Part shown: piece after piece, positions 10,723-21,420 of the stretch
Position numbering within the stretch: position 1 is the first letter of the stretch
How the letters are laid out: each line of letters starts with the position of its first letter
Assembly (NCBI GenBank): GCA_030407315.1
Contig: JALQPE010002521.1
Location: 1 to 64,000 of the forward strand
Direction of reading: 5' to 3'
Source: Asparagopsis taxiformis
Taxonomy: Eukaryota > Rhodophyta > Florideophyceae > Bonnemaisoniales > Bonnemaisoniaceae
DNA length: 64,000 bases
Program-made: the position numbers and the translations under genes
Notes under the pieces: generated by a model
Told to the model about the DNA's origin: nothing
What the model saw: the letters and a program-made list of their open reading frames with translations, nothing else
Database searches by the model: none

Positions 10723-11522
10723 CGTACCCATTACAGTGCTCCACGGTGGAATAATTCCAGTGTCACGAGCAGGTGTGATAATAGAATATATCCGGGCTTT
10801 ACACAGTACTGTAGTTTGGAAACTAACCGCGCTTTGCCTTGCGCCGCACATGCCCAGTCAATGCTCCCTTTCCAAATTTTCGTTTGGCCAGTTCCACAAG
10901 TCAGCTTGGTCACGTCCCATGAGCAAAAAGTCACCTACTCTGGAATTATTCCAATGAATACAATAATCATACTTTGGTCACCGTCCATTCAGCGAGTGCT
11001 GCTTACGCCTGGTTTCAGACACCGGACCGTCACGGTGTGCCCATTATATTTTATAGTTTATTTCTACGAATCGCTCTGCACCTTCCACCACATATCGCAG
11101 TCACGGTGCACCCCATATCTAACTATACCCATATACAGTACTGGTTCCATTCCAACAGTCCGTGCCTGCGTGACTTGGCCCGTTCTAGTCAACCCGCCGT
11201 CCTGCTCATATATGGACGTGGTTCATTTCCATCCCTACGTGTCCTTCCGTACATGGTTCAGCCATCACCTCACGGCCACACCATAGTTCTGCTTGGTTCC
11301 TGCCTACTGTAAAACAAAATCGCCGTGCTGGTCTCAGCCCATGATTTTTTACATTTTTTTCGATGGGCCTTATCCAAACGTTGGGGATGGGCGTTCCGCT
11401 AAAATATGGTGACTAGTTCTACTGTACAATACGGCATTTTCCATGGAATATTCTCTATTTTTGCTTATGCTGTGTTCAGTGTGGACAAGTATCGCGGGCG
11501 GAGAAAGGTGTAAGTGAGAACA
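10723..11522. other. No gene recognised
   Basis: Several overlapping open frames (the longest about 236 codons at 10576-11286 on the plus strand) but no start context, domain or codon pattern that supports any of them. Treated as non-coding. Confidence 0.35.
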
Positions 11523-14500
11523 CCTCCGATCTACTTTCCAGATATGCCCATTCTCCAACTCCCCCCGAGCATCAATGAATGTGGCCCGGATGCTTGTGAG
11601 CAGTCTGCTACCTTTCAGTCTCCCTTTCGTACTTGGTTTCGTCGTGTCTTCTGCTACGCATGATCTAGATTCAAGTCGATGTAGTGTGCAATGTGCTCTT
11701 TTATGGCTTGTTTCCTATCATCTCGCTGGAAGTGTAGACTTGCCCCAGTACTTGACGCTACTATCTTGCTTCCGTATAGTCGTTTTCTTGTTCCGTATTG
11801 ATTCCTTCTTCGAACAGCTCCTATAATTCGCTTCAGTTAGCAGAAGTGATTGTCAATCCCTGCAAAATGCAGAAACCTGTTGCCAATCTCACCGTTTGAA
11901 AGTGTCTCAGCAGTTGAACCACATATTCAGATTACCTCGAGTATTAAATCTTCTCACATCTGGCCAGTGCATTCACGTAGATGTAATACGCGCGTCACGA
12001 AAGGGATCAATGGTGCCCGCAAACTGAAACTAATTGTTCCGCCTTTCACGTAGAACCAGAGGACAGTGCATCTCGGCTGAGACCCAACTGGAGGATACTT
12101 CAGGCTCCTAACAACTCTCTCTTATCACACTGCAATACTCAATCAAACCCCGTTCCCAATTGCACCGGAATCACAAGGGAGCTCGCCCATCTCACAAAGT
12201 CACTTCCATCCAAAAGCCAAGCTGTCGGCGCATCGGAGTCGCTAGTTCGTTGCATGCTTCGCAGAAGATATCTCCGAATTTTCGTCGTCATGGGAACCTC
12301 AACACTAGGTTTGTACGCAATGTACGAAAAGTTCAGACGTTGACCCGTTCGAAAGCCTGTTCGCGAGCAAATACGTACATATCAGCGGTTCTGCCGTTCC
12401 AGCCAGCATGTCACCGCTGATCTGTTCCGCATAATAAATAGCACTATTTCCCACAAACTTGACGTCCACTCGCAGAAGCACCGTGAGAAAATTATATAGC
12501 AGATATTGCAACAACAAACGGAGGTGTAAGTCGATGATCAAGGCAGTGCTGAGAGCGAAGATTGCAGATGTGACACTATCGCCGAAGTACGCGGAACGGA
12601 AATGAACGCTGAATGAGCTGATGCAGTTATTTCTTGGCGCGGTTCCGTGCCTGCTGCCAGGGGGAGATGCTCATTGTCCCGGCGTTCTACTGGTTGACAC
12701 TGGATTACTGCAGAGATGAGGATTCGCTATCATCTGGGAACGACTCGGAAATCACACGCATCTAACAACACAAAGGCTACAGAAGACATCTCCACAAACA
12801 GCAGGTACACAAGTCTCGACAGTCTGCCAGGTCGTCATGCTCCAACGAAATACGCATCCCCGCACTGAGCACAATGACATGCTGGACAGGTGACAAAATC
12901 AACTGTTAGATATGAGGTGGTACAAATGAGGTTGAGGAGACATGTCACGCGAGACGTATGGGCTGCCTGCCAAAGACAATGCGCGATGACGGGTCATTCG
13001 GGTGTCGACGTAGGCTGGACTTGACATTGAATTTGTCGGAACATGGCCGGCGCACGACAGTGAATGAAGACTGAAGTGGAGAGCGGTCTGCGCGATGATC
13101 GAGGTCGCGAGATAAGCATGTCGGCAGTGAGTGCGATTGGGAGTTGAAGTGTCTGTGAAAGCGTTTAAAAATATGGAAAAAGAGTGTCAAAAATTTAGGG
13201 AGATCGACATTTGAGACACTGAGATCAACATATACACTACTGAATCGCGGGAGTGTCGGATCGTTGAATGTCACACACGACTCTTCACTCGGCCGTATGT
13301 ACTTCAAGCTGACGAGTTTTGAGCCATTGTTGAGCGTATTCACCGTGTGCGCAGCGGAGTTCAGGCGATGGTCGGAGTCCTGGGCAGCGCTTGTTTGGGA
13401 TAGTTGAGCACGTTGATAGCGGATGTTTGACGCTGGCCAGCATGCAAAAAGTGTGCGCATCCATCCACCCGTCGCGCAGCGTCCACAGCAACATGTGGTC
13501 TGCAGCGGTAGTAGGTGAGCAATGCGCTCGACGCATTTATTGCAACTGCATCTGACGGCAGATGCCGATTGCGTCACGTGACTAGAATTGTTATGTGTGT
13601 TCTTGTGTGGATACATGCGTTTGGCAGTTTTTCCAGATGCATCGTGTATTCCACGCTGCGCAATACGTTCCATCAGCGTATCGTTGGACACATCCATCTG
13701 TGGGCTAAATCTAGTTCCACATGCGCTTCGCTCGCTCTTTTGTACTCTCAGCGCTGGTTGATATGCATTGCGCAGCATGATCTCAACACGTGCATCGTTG
13801 TTCCTCGAGAACGAATAGTTTATCCAGACTGCGTCAGCACCGTTGGTCTTCTTAGCACCTCACTCAAGTACTACGAAGCATGATACTGAAACGTTATCCA
13901 TGACCGTGTTTATTGATAAATGCTATAGTGGGACAAGTAGTCTATAATTGGTCATCGGTTTCACTGCGTCCCAAACTTCCACACTACTCCAGTTCCGTGC
14001 TCGTATGGTCACCGGTACGTGCACACTACATGACCGTTTCATCTTCGACATCATCGCTCATCCAGTCTGTAGACCGACATTCCCATCGCTCCTACCCTCG
14101 CTGCTTCACTTCCTCCCATCCAACTCGGTTGATCCAATGTTCCATTGCGGTAGAGCACATCAGCGTACCCAACTGTTCAGGTGCATTAGCGTGCTCCATC
14201 ATGGCCCAATACTCAATTCAATATCTGTTCCGGACAACCCGTCCCCGAACCGTGGACACGCTCAATGCATTCTTCTTCTTCCTCCCATCCCTAGCAATGT
14301 TTGCGAGATGGAGTGTGCGCTGCCCCCTCCCTCACTGCGCTCGTTCATGTGCAACGTGCGCGAGGGATGGTTGTCAACATAAACTGTATCTACGTCGTGC
14401 CTGGATGTACCAACTCATGCGATTCACCCTGTACGAACGCCGCCTCTGTTGCCTCATTGTGCAAGTAGCAACCTGCACAGAACACCATGAACGAACGGAA

Positions 14501-14745
14501 ACGATCTCTCACTACGTACATCGTCATCTGTTGAAATACCCCTTCGAGTCCTACTGCGAAACAACCAAGCTGTCGCGACGCTCTCTTGGATATGCGCGAT
14601 ATGCAGCGATGAACTGTGTTTCTGAACAGATCGGATGGTTGGCGGCATTGCGACCGTCTGCAGACTGTGCAACGCGCACGCAGGTATCGAACGCGAATTG
14701 TCGGGATGAATCAGTTGTGACTTGACCGCGACTGCGCGCGACGCG
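11523..14745. repeat. Segmental duplication, copy A
   Basis: Matches 27744-31405 in the same orientation, with an offset of 16,221 bp that shifts by one base near 12360. The first 300 bp differ by several percent. About 11.81-13.97 kb is nearly identical apart from a 440-bp insertion in copy B, and the last 770 bp are clearly more diverged. Weak ORFs on both strands lack known domains. A minus-strand frame near 12305-12541 has a faint ankyrin-like look, not enough to call. Confidence 0.9.
11575..11826 (+). CDS. Hypothetical 83-residue hydrophobic peptide
   Basis: ORF with ATG at 11575, preserved at the same place and frame in copy B (27796-28047) despite a dozen or so changes. The N-terminal part (MLVSSLLPFSLPFVLGFVV) is hydrophobic and could be a signal or membrane segment; further hydrophobic stretches follow. 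No family is recognised. Conservation between the two copies is the only support, and conservation of DNA alone would explain it. Confidence 0.2.
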   Translation: MNVARMLVSSLLPFSLPFVLGFVVSSATHDLDSSRCSVQCALLWLVSYHLAGSVDLPQYLTLLSCFRIVVFLFRIDSFFEQLL

Positions 14746-14899
14746 CGCTACGATGCAATATAATGATTTGGAAGAACACGCGCGGGTTTCGTGGGTGTTT
14801 TTTCACGGCACATTACTGATTTGCAAAATATGGGCACCGCCACCCAGAAATAGACTACACAGGGGACCGTACGTAAGAATGTCCGAATTTGCGAAAAGT

Positions 14900-15010
14900 T
14901 GACGAATAACTCACCTCTTACACTAGTCTTACAGTATGATCACACCACTTAAGCGTCTCATCGCCGACGGTCTCCAGGGAATAAAGACAAGGACTCTGAC
15001 TTCTTCAACA
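14900..15010 (+). repeat. Copia-1 5' LTR (short form)
   Basis: 111 bp, TGACGAATAAC...CTTCAACA. It lacks the 43-bp segment found in the 3' LTR after the same start. AATAAA at about 14980-14985. Confidence 0.9.
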
Positions 15011-15041
15011 GGTTATCGGCCCAGATGTTCCACTGCGCAGC
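15011..15041 (+). promoter_or_regulatory. Copia-1 primer binding site, half-tRNA type
   Basis: GGTTATCGGCCCAG directly abuts the LTR, and TTCCACTGCGC follows at 15027. Together these are complementary to the 5' half of an initiator-methionine tRNA, from the anticodon loop back through the D arm. Drosophila copia is primed by such a cleaved tRNA half; use here is inferred. Confidence 0.75.
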
Positions 15042-15071
15042 CCACCCGCCACCCATCTCTCCAGTGAAACA

Positions 15072-15211
15072 ATTCCCGCTCAGGCGACGCAACACTTCCC
15101 GATCCAGCGACGTACCACCTCCCGCTCCGGCGACGTACTATCTCCCGCTCCGGCGACGCAACAATTCCCGCTCCGGTGACATACCACCTTCCGCTCCGGC
15201 GACGCAACAAT
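15072..15211 (+). repeat. About six 22-24-bp tandem units in Copia-1 leader
   Basis: Degenerate units built on TCCCGCTCCGGCGACG, just before the gag ATG. This is leader sequence of the element, with no known role. Confidence 0.8.
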
Positions 15212-15232
15212 CACCACCCCGTCTCACTGACA

Positions 15233-15499
15233 ATGTCACAGAATCCTTCATCCCCCTCTCCCATCCAAGCCGCACGCCCGTCTCCAATCCAACATCAACT
15301 GGAGATACCCTCTCTGACTCACACGAATTACATCCCCTGGAAAATTAGCGTGGAGCACTTCGCACACGCGCAACAAGTCCATGACTACCTCCTTCATCCC
15401 ATTCCACCCTCCCCAGACCTTGCGATCAACAGCTCGCACCGAGAAAAACACACTCAGGCACAACTACTCGTTGTGTCTACTCTCTCTCTCCTGAAATAA
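15233..15499 (+). pseudogene. Copia-1 gag N-terminal part
   Basis: 88 codons from ATG 15233, alignable with the gag of the element at 36.5 kb (HTNYIPWKISV against HTNLIQWSLSI). It ends at TAA 15497-15499 just after a CT-rich run (15483-15491), while the rest of gag continues in another frame. A two-base slip in the CT run explains this. The stop and the next ATG overlap as TAATG, so re-initiation on the following frame is possible. Confidence 0.75.
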
Positions 15500-18400
15500 T
15501 GGAGCAATTCACCGACGATACACTGTCCGGACCCATACACATCCTCTGGGCAGCGATCAAAGATCTCCTCACAGCAAAAAATCCCGCCCACACTCCTGAA
15601 CACCTCCGAAGACAAGCCCGCGCCATCAAGTGGCAATCCTCCATGACGGTTATGGACTACATCACACAACATCAAAGTGTACGCAAGCTGATGATCCGTG
15701 CGAATTACCCCGAGATTGCTAACGAGAACACAACTATCAATTTCATACTCGAAGGCCTTGAAGACCATTCGGACTGGACATCTCTGCTACTCACTATCTC
15801 CGCGCACAATGATCTTCATCCCACTGCTCCGATCTCTCAGGCTCACCTCATCACATTAATGTTTAAGCATGACGAGATCAACAAGCGCTCAACGTCATCA
15901 GCAGGACCAAGATTTCGCAAACCAAACCCTCGCCAATTTCACCGTGGCAAAACCTCCCCTCGTCCCACTCGCAATGCACCCTCATTTCATTTTAACCCCA
16001 AGAACAATATCCAGCCACCCTCTGGCTATTTTGGCCAATGGTGCAAATACCATGGTTCTACTGGACACGACACGGACGCCTGCCGCTCATATGCAAGATC
16101 AACGCGCCTTGCTAACCCCTTTCCCAGGCAATCCCGCAAATACAACACCAAACCACAGCCTACCGCACACTACACTGAGCAGTACTCCCGTGATGACACC
16201 CAAGACAGTGACGATGAGGACGTACGTGACCAGTCATCCTCCTTCCTCCTCGACTCTGCCGCTAATCCCTCGCACCTAACCTCTCCACCCCCCGGTTTCG
16301 AAGCAGTATCCTCTTGCACAATAACTGCGGATGGCCACCCTGCCACTTCCACACATCGTGGTAACCTAACAATAGAGATGGACGATGATAATGCTCTCCC
16401 AACACACCCAGCGATAGTAGGCCCTGGCCTGAGGGCAAATCTTCTCTCTGTAGGGCATCTTACTAAAACAAATGACGTCGTCTTCCAGCGAAACCATGCG
16501 TTTATCACAGAACCAGCTCCTCCTCCACCTATTGACACAATTGTTGCCACTGCTCACCGTCGCAAAGACAACATGTTTGAACTTGTTGCCAGGTCTCCAC
16601 CGAACACTAAAATGACTAGCACGTCCACTGCTAATACTGCACGCGCCTTCCCTGTCCGCACTTCAACATCATCTCAAAAGATGCCAGTCTCGAAGAAACC
16701 CCTCCACAAACCACTAATCGCTCGAAACAAACGAGTTACTCCAGTAACTCGCAAATCCACTCGCGCACCCAAGTCCCACCCCCGTATCAACACGCGAGCA
16801 CGCTCCCGCATTCATGTCGAATTACCCTCGACAATCCGTGATTACCATTTCTGGCACTTGAAACTTAACCACATCCACCCCCACAAACTCCACCAAATGG
16901 CAAAACATCGCCTAGTTCCCAACCTGCCTCGCAGTCTCCTACGCACGCCCCCTCACTTGACATGTTCCGGCTGTGCTGTCGGAAAAACGGCTGCAGCCCC
17001 CTTTCGCAAGCACCCGCGTCGTGATCCCATAGGCTCACATCTCCACTCTGACATTTATGGGCCCCTTCCTGTAGACTCTATTCATGGTAACAAATACGTT
17101 GCCACCTTCCTCGACCAAGGCAGTCGATACCTGCACATATTCTGTGCCCCCTCGAAGTCCCTCGCCGCTGCTCATACAAGCACCCACGTTGATCATGTCC
17201 ATGCTACTACCCCTCATCGCATCCGACACTTCACCTCGGACAACGCCAAAGAATATTACACTCACGACCTCACCAATTTCTTTGCAGATTTACACATATG
17301 CACTCATCCAAGCGTTCCACATACACCACAAGAAAACGGTCTTGCAGAACGCATAAACCGCACTCTGTCAAATGACGCCCGATCCTGTCTACTCACTTCC
17401 AATCTCCCAGCATCACTTTGGGAATATGCTTTCCACTCATGCGTGGACACTTACAATCATACTATTCACACAGCAACAGGACGAATTCCACACTCCTTGT
17501 GGACAGGCACTACACCTGAAATACACACCCTGCTCCCATTCGGAACCGCTGGACATGTGCACACTCGGGCACCGCGAAACAAACTAGAGCCCCGCGCCAT
17601 TTTCGCGCATTATGTCGGTCGTCAAGACTACTATCACTACTATGTATACGACCCTATCAATGACAAAGTTTTTCGATGTAGGATTGCCGACTTCCAGGTG
17701 TACTATCCCGTCGATGATCCCGTCTGCACCTCTAGCCCACCATCAGTTCATCACACATCTACTCCGTACACCGAACTGAACTCCATCAACCAAGCCCGCC
17801 GAGCACCTGATGCTCCACAATGGGCACTTGCCTGTAATTCTGAATTAGACAGCCTTGAGGAACGTGGCATTCTCACCTACGTACCGAAATCAGACCTCCC
17901 TTCCGACACCAAATTACTACCAACCACTATGGTTTTGAAGCTCAAAAAGGACAAGGACGGTACCCCTCTCCTGCGCAAGGCACGTTGCACCATACGTGGC
18001 GACAGACAAGTACCAGGAGTGCACTACGACCCTACACAGCTCTCCAGCCCTGTTGCCCACCGCGATGCTATTCGCACATCCATCGCTCTAGCAGCCGCTC
18101 ACGGCTACCACATACACCACTGGGACCTTGAGTCCGCTTTCCTTCATGAGCTGTTCACTGACGACATCAACATATTTATTCGCCAACCCAAACGTTTTGA
18201 TGGCAGTGAAAAACACCCTGGCAAAATCGCAAAGCTTACTGGTAACATGTATGGCAGTAAACAAGCCTGTACCATATTCACCTCCGGTTTAGCGAAATTT
18301 CTCACGCTCTCCAACTTTGAGCGTCTATCATCAGACGCCTGCTCATTTGTCCTCCGCAGCCACTCCGACCGTTCGCATTTCGTCCTCCTGGTTATCACAG

Positions 18401-19365
18401 TGGACGACTTCCTCGTCACGTCCAACAGTCTGCAACTGCTCTCCAAGGTTAAAGATCAACTTCGCCAAAAGTACAAACTTAAAGACCTTGGCCGTGTTGA
18501 ACATATTCTTGGGTGGAAGGTGACGCACACTAACGCCGGCATCAAAATATCCCAACCTGATTATATCAAAACACTTCTCGAAAAGTTCCGCCTCGCCGAC
18601 GCCAAACCCACGTCATCCCCAATTGCGTCTGAGCTCCTTGCTCCGCATCAAACCTCTTCCAAACCCCTCAACACCTCAGAATACGACTACAAGGCACTCA
18701 TTGGCTCTTTGCGGTATCTAGCCGACTCCACTCGCCCAGAAATTTCGTTCATCGTAGGGCTCCTTGGACGCCACACAAAGGCTCCAACAACACACCACTG
18801 GCAGGATGGACTTCGTGTTCTCCGCTATTTGAAGTCCACTCCCGATAATGGCATACTATACAAGAACAGCTTCACCACTCCATTGAAAGCATACTCTGAT
18901 GCTGATTTTGCAGCCTTCCCGCTCACACGAAGGTCCACAACCGGCACACTCATCATGTATAATGATGCTCCAATAGCATGGCAATCTAAACGACAGTCTC
19001 ATGTCTGTCCGTCCACCCATACTGCAGAATACGTAGCTGCCTTCCATAGTGCGATGCATCTCACCACCATACGCAACTTCCTTGCTGAACTATCTCACGC
19101 TCCTACCGACCCAACGCCTCTATACATTGATAATACCGCATCTATAGCCACGGCAACCGCGCAATTCCCCACTCCCAATGCACGCCATATCGATGTGAAG
19201 TATCACTGGCTACGGGAGCAGATTGTCCAAGGTATCATCAAGCCTATACACATATCTTCCAATCTTAACCCAGCTGATGTCTTTACCAAATCCCTCAAAC
19301 CAGCGCAATTCACATCCAAACTACCTCTTCTTCGCCTCACAGTGCCCACGACGCGCGGCGACTGA
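15499..19365 (+). CDS. Copia-1 gag(C-terminal)-pol polyprotein
   Basis: 1,288 codons. Order: rest of gag; a C-H-H-C zinc knuckle (CKYHGSTGHDTDAC) near residue 181; a protease site LLDSAA near 250 (DSA in place of the usual DSG or DTG); integrase with HHCC near 450-495, then HSD (about 516), TSDN (about 580) and PQENGLAER (about 613); reverse transcriptase with TVDDF near 967 (the usual YVDD has T in place of Y); RNase H from YSDADFAAF near 1132. This integrase-before-RT order defines Ty1/copia. The frame is intact, but gag is broken upstream, so autonomous movement is doubtful unless re-initiation works. Confidence 0.9.
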   Translation: MEQFTDDTLSGPIHILWAAIKDLLTAKNPAHTPEHLRRQARAIKWQSSMTVMDYITQHQSVRKLMIRANYPEIANENTTINFILEGLEDHSDWTSLLLTISAHNDLHPTAPISQAHLITLMFKHDEINKRSTSSAGPRFRKPNPRQFHRGKTSPRPTRNAPSFHFNPKNNIQPPSGYFGQWCKYHGSTGHDTDACRSYARSTRLANPFPRQSRKYNTKPQPTAHYTEQYSRDDTQDSDDEDVRDQSSSFLLDSAANPSHLTSPPPGFEAVSSCTITADGHPATSTHRGNLTIEMDDDNALPTHPAIVGPGLRANLLSVGHLTKTNDVVFQRNHAFITEPAPPPPIDTIVATAHRRKDNMFELVARSPPNTKMTSTSTANTARAFPVRTSTSSQKMPVSKKPLHKPLIARNKRVTPVTRKSTRAPKSHPRINTRARSRIHVELPSTIRDYHFWHLKLNHIHPHKLHQMAKHRLVPNLPRSLLRTPPHLTCSGCAVGKTAAAPFRKHPRRDPIGSHLHSDIYGPLPVDSIHGNKYVATFLDQGSRYLHIFCAPSKSLAAAHTSTHVDHVHATTPHRIRHFTSDNAKEYYTHDLTNFFADLHICTHPSVPHTPQENGLAERINRTLSNDARSCLLTSNLPASLWEYAFHSCVDTYNHTIHTATGRIPHSLWTGTTPEIHTLLPFGTAGHVHTRAPRNKLEPRAIFAHYVGRQDYYHYYVYDPINDKVFRCRIADFQVYYPVDDPVCTSSPPSVHHTSTPYTELNSINQARRAPDAPQWALACNSELDSLEERGILTYVPKSDLPSDTKLLPTTMVLKLKKDKDGTPLLRKARCTIRGDRQVPGVHYDPTQLSSPVAHRDAIRTSIALAAAHGYHIHHWDLESAFLHELFTDDINIFIRQPKRFDGSEKHPGKIAKLTGNMYGSKQACTIFTSGLAKFLTLSNFERLSSDACSFVLRSHSDRSHFVLLVITVDDFLVTSNSLQLLSKVKDQLRQKYKLKDLGRVEHILGWKVTHTNAGIKISQPDYIKTLLEKFRLADAKPTSSPIASELLAPHQTSSKPLNTSEYDYKALIGSLRYLADSTRPEISFIVGLLGRHTKAPTTHHWQDGLRVLRYLKSTPDNGILYKNSFTTPLKAYSDADFAAFPLTRRSTTGTLIMYNDAPIAWQSKRQSHVCPSTHTAEYVAAFHSAMHLTTIRNFLAELSHAPTDPTPLYIDNTASIATATAQFPTPNARHIDVKYHWLREQIVQGIIKPIHISSNLNPADVFTKSLKPAQFTSKLPLLRLTVPTTRGD

Positions 19366-19516
19366 CGAATAACTTCCTTTCCGCGCCGCGTCCACTCCTC
19401 AGCTCTTCCTCATAACTGACCTCTTACACTAGTCTTACAGTATGATCACACTACTTAAGCGTCTCATCGCCGACGATCTCCAAGGAATAAAGACAAGGAC
19501 TCTGACTTCTTCAACA
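19363..19516 (+). repeat. Copia-1 3' LTR (long form)
   Basis: 154 bp. It starts TGACGAATAAC like the 5' copy, has 43 extra bases rich in CCGCGCCGCGTCC, then rejoins at CTGACCTCTTACAC. AATAAA at about 19488-19493. Confidence 0.88.
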
Positions 19517-19662
19517 AAAGTAAAGGCGTTCCCATGAACAAGTTTCGGCACAGCGTTGCCATGATATGACAAGTTGATTAGGTCAACCAAAATCGCCGTG
19601 GAAAAATGTGCATGAAACCCGCGCGGGTTGCCATCCAAATCCTTCTAATCAAGTGTATGTAC

Positions 19663-19920
19663 TGTTGGATAAATACCTTTATCCTCGTATAACCACTAAG
19701 TCACACCGGACATGTGGTTCATTGGTTTTACAGGTTATGGGCCCAGGCACTCCACTGGCACACTTCACACCATCCCGGGTTCAACTCCCGACGATTACAC
19801 ACAACTTCCCTCCTGTCCGGGCCAAAATAGGCAGGTCTAAATACCGTGAGTGTTGGATAAATACCTTTATCCTCGTATAACCACTAAGTCACACCGGACA
19901 TGTGGTTCATTGGTTTTACA
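19663..19920 (+). mobile_element. Miniature LTR element (TRIM-2), 258 bp
   Basis: Two essentially identical 70-bp LTRs (19663-19732 and 19851-19920), TGTTGGATAAATACC...GGTTTTACA, flanked by a perfect target duplication TGTAC (19658-19662 and 19921-19925). The 118-bp interior starts with the primer site GGTTATGGGCCCAG at 19733 and holds a tRNA T-arm-like hairpin CCCGGGTTCAACTCCCG at 19773-19789. No coding capacity; it must be mobilised by another element's proteins. It is at the very small end for LTR elements. Confidence 0.88.
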
Positions 19921-19925
19921 TGTAC

Positions 19926-20642
19926 ACAGTCGAAATGAGTATGATAAATCATCGATGATTTGAGATCGACATGCGGATCAGAATTTTATGATTTCTGCAG
20001 TTGCTGTCCCAACTGCCCGTCTCTATTTCGGAGCTCCATGCTGTCTGACACCTCAGTTATCGGTAGACTCCGCTCCACCGACGCCCTGCAAGTCCGTCAG
20101 CCATGGACGGGCGCGCGGATACATGAACCGTTAGTGGACGCGATGCACGTTGGGTTGAGGTTGGACAAAACTATCCTGTCTCGATGATACCGAGCGATGC
20201 GTTGTATTATTGATGCGGCACATTTGTTCGGCAGCGATGACACAGATGTTCACACTACCTGTGCGCAGTGCTGTGGCAGAGACTCCGGAAGGCAGTTGGG
20301 GTGTGTGTGAGGTCGCGATGGTGTTGCAGCGGGCGGTAGGAGATGTGGTTCGCATGGAATGCGAATGTGGTGCGTCTGCAAGTGGTACGTGTGAAATGAA
20401 GACGGCATAGGCTCCGCTGTCGTGTCATCGCTGTGCGTGGCATTGTAGAGCTGCAAGCGACTGCATCCATATGTACATTTCATCGTTCCTGCATCGCGTC
20501 GCATCGTACCGAGTGCATACTACCCATATATCAGGTGTGTGTCAATGGTGCTCATAAATGGCAGATGGTACATTTGATGTAATTAAAATTTAGTTCGTGT
20601 TCGAGTGTGTGCGCCAGCTGTGCCACATGAACGATCCAGTTG
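19926..20642. other. No gene recognised
   Basis: Short overlapping frames on both strands without recognisable domains. A stretch near 19965-20005 resembles 31443-31480 (GACATGCGGA followed by AT-rich sequence), probably a fragment of the same repeat. Contains the left target copy for Copia-3. Confidence 0.35.
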
Positions 20643-20647
20643 TTTGG

Positions 20648-21030
20648 TGTTCGTAGGCTACACTTGTTCGTAGGCTACACTATGTAGCCCACACTATTCA
20701 ATCTACATAAAAGGTAGGCTACAATATGAATCAATTTGTAGGTAACACTATATTCCGTTTTTGGTCACTCAGACGGAAGTTCCTACACTATGCTACCTAT
20801 GTTTTGAATTCGCTAGCCACCTAGGATTGTAGTTGTAGAAGCTAGAACTAGAATAAATAGGCGACTTGCTCCGGAGCCGAGGCAAGATCATCCACCATCT
20901 TTACCATCAACAACCACCTCATCAACACGATCATCCCCCAGCGCGAGTATTCGCGATACACCGGCGTACCGTGCGCCAATCAAAACCGAACACTTGTCAT
21001 TTTTAATTTCGGGAATCGTTTTTCCCATCA
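20648..21030 (+). repeat. Copia-3 5' LTR
   Basis: 383 bp. It holds a short direct repeat of TGTTCGTAGGCTACACT at its start, a TATA-like AATAAATAGG near 20852 and, downstream of it, a leader without ATG. Confidence 0.92.
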
Positions 21031-21149
21031 CTTGCAAGTCCGGGGAAACTTCTTTCCCAAAATCAAAATAATCTGAAAAAAGGGCAAAAAGGCAAAAAAA
21101 AAAAAAAGAAAGAAAGAAAAAAGCCAAAAGCTCATAAAAAAGCCAAAAG

Positions 21150-21192
<43 letters not shown>

Positions 21193-21356
21193 AAAGAAAA
21201 AAAGAAAAAGATTTTTACACGTGTGCAAAGGACTAATTTCACCCTGCGGTCATTATCCTATCAGATAATATCACTTTGTGGACATTTTTCCCCTGAATTT
21301 TCAAATTCTTGTATACTTCGGTATATTTTCACTCGCTGCAAATAATCGAAAGAAAA

Positions 21357-21420
21357 GTAAGTTGAAAAAAAAAACCAAAAGAAAAACATTTCAAAAAGGA
21401 GATTGCTAACCTACTTACAG
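21357..21420 (+). other. Predicted 64-nt intron in Copia-3
   Basis: Donor GTAAGTTG at 21357, branch-point-like TGCTAAC at 21404-21410 and acceptor CTTACAG ending 21420. Joining ...AGAAAA (to 21356) with TGGCTCG (from 21421) makes AAAATGG, a start codon in good context (A at -3, G at +4), for the zinc-finger ORF. Predicted from sequence only. Confidence 0.7.

Larger units (their letters stand above)
14900..19516 (+). mobile_element. Ty1/copia LTR retrotransposon Copia-1
   Basis: Complete element with TG...CA ends and a perfect 5-bp target duplication AAAGT (14895-14899 and 19517-19521). The 5' LTR is 14900-15010 (111 bp) and the 3' LTR 19363-19516 (154 bp). The two match, except that the 3' copy has 43 extra bases after the first 11-12. 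Both carry an AATAAA signal near their end. The primer site starts at 15011. A purine-containing CGCGCGGCGAC precedes the 3' LTR. Gag is broken by a frameshift; the pol frame is open. It separates duplicated block A from what follows. Confidence 0.92.

Noticed and set aside
10506..10754. ORF with 15-residue peptide repeats
   Set aside because: The 45-bp tandem repeat keeps frames open on both strands; nothing else suggests coding.
12305..12541. Ankyrin-like reading on the minus strand
   Set aside because: Only one vague repeat-like stretch, without the usual spacing of a second repeat.
12945..13778. 277-codon minus-strand ORF in duplicated block A
   Set aside because: Broken in copy B by an insertion, no domain, and competing open frames on the plus strand; probably chance in repeat DNA.
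21028..21228. Minus-strand ORF rich in Phe
   Set aside because: Only the translation of the A-rich tract in the Copia-3 leader.
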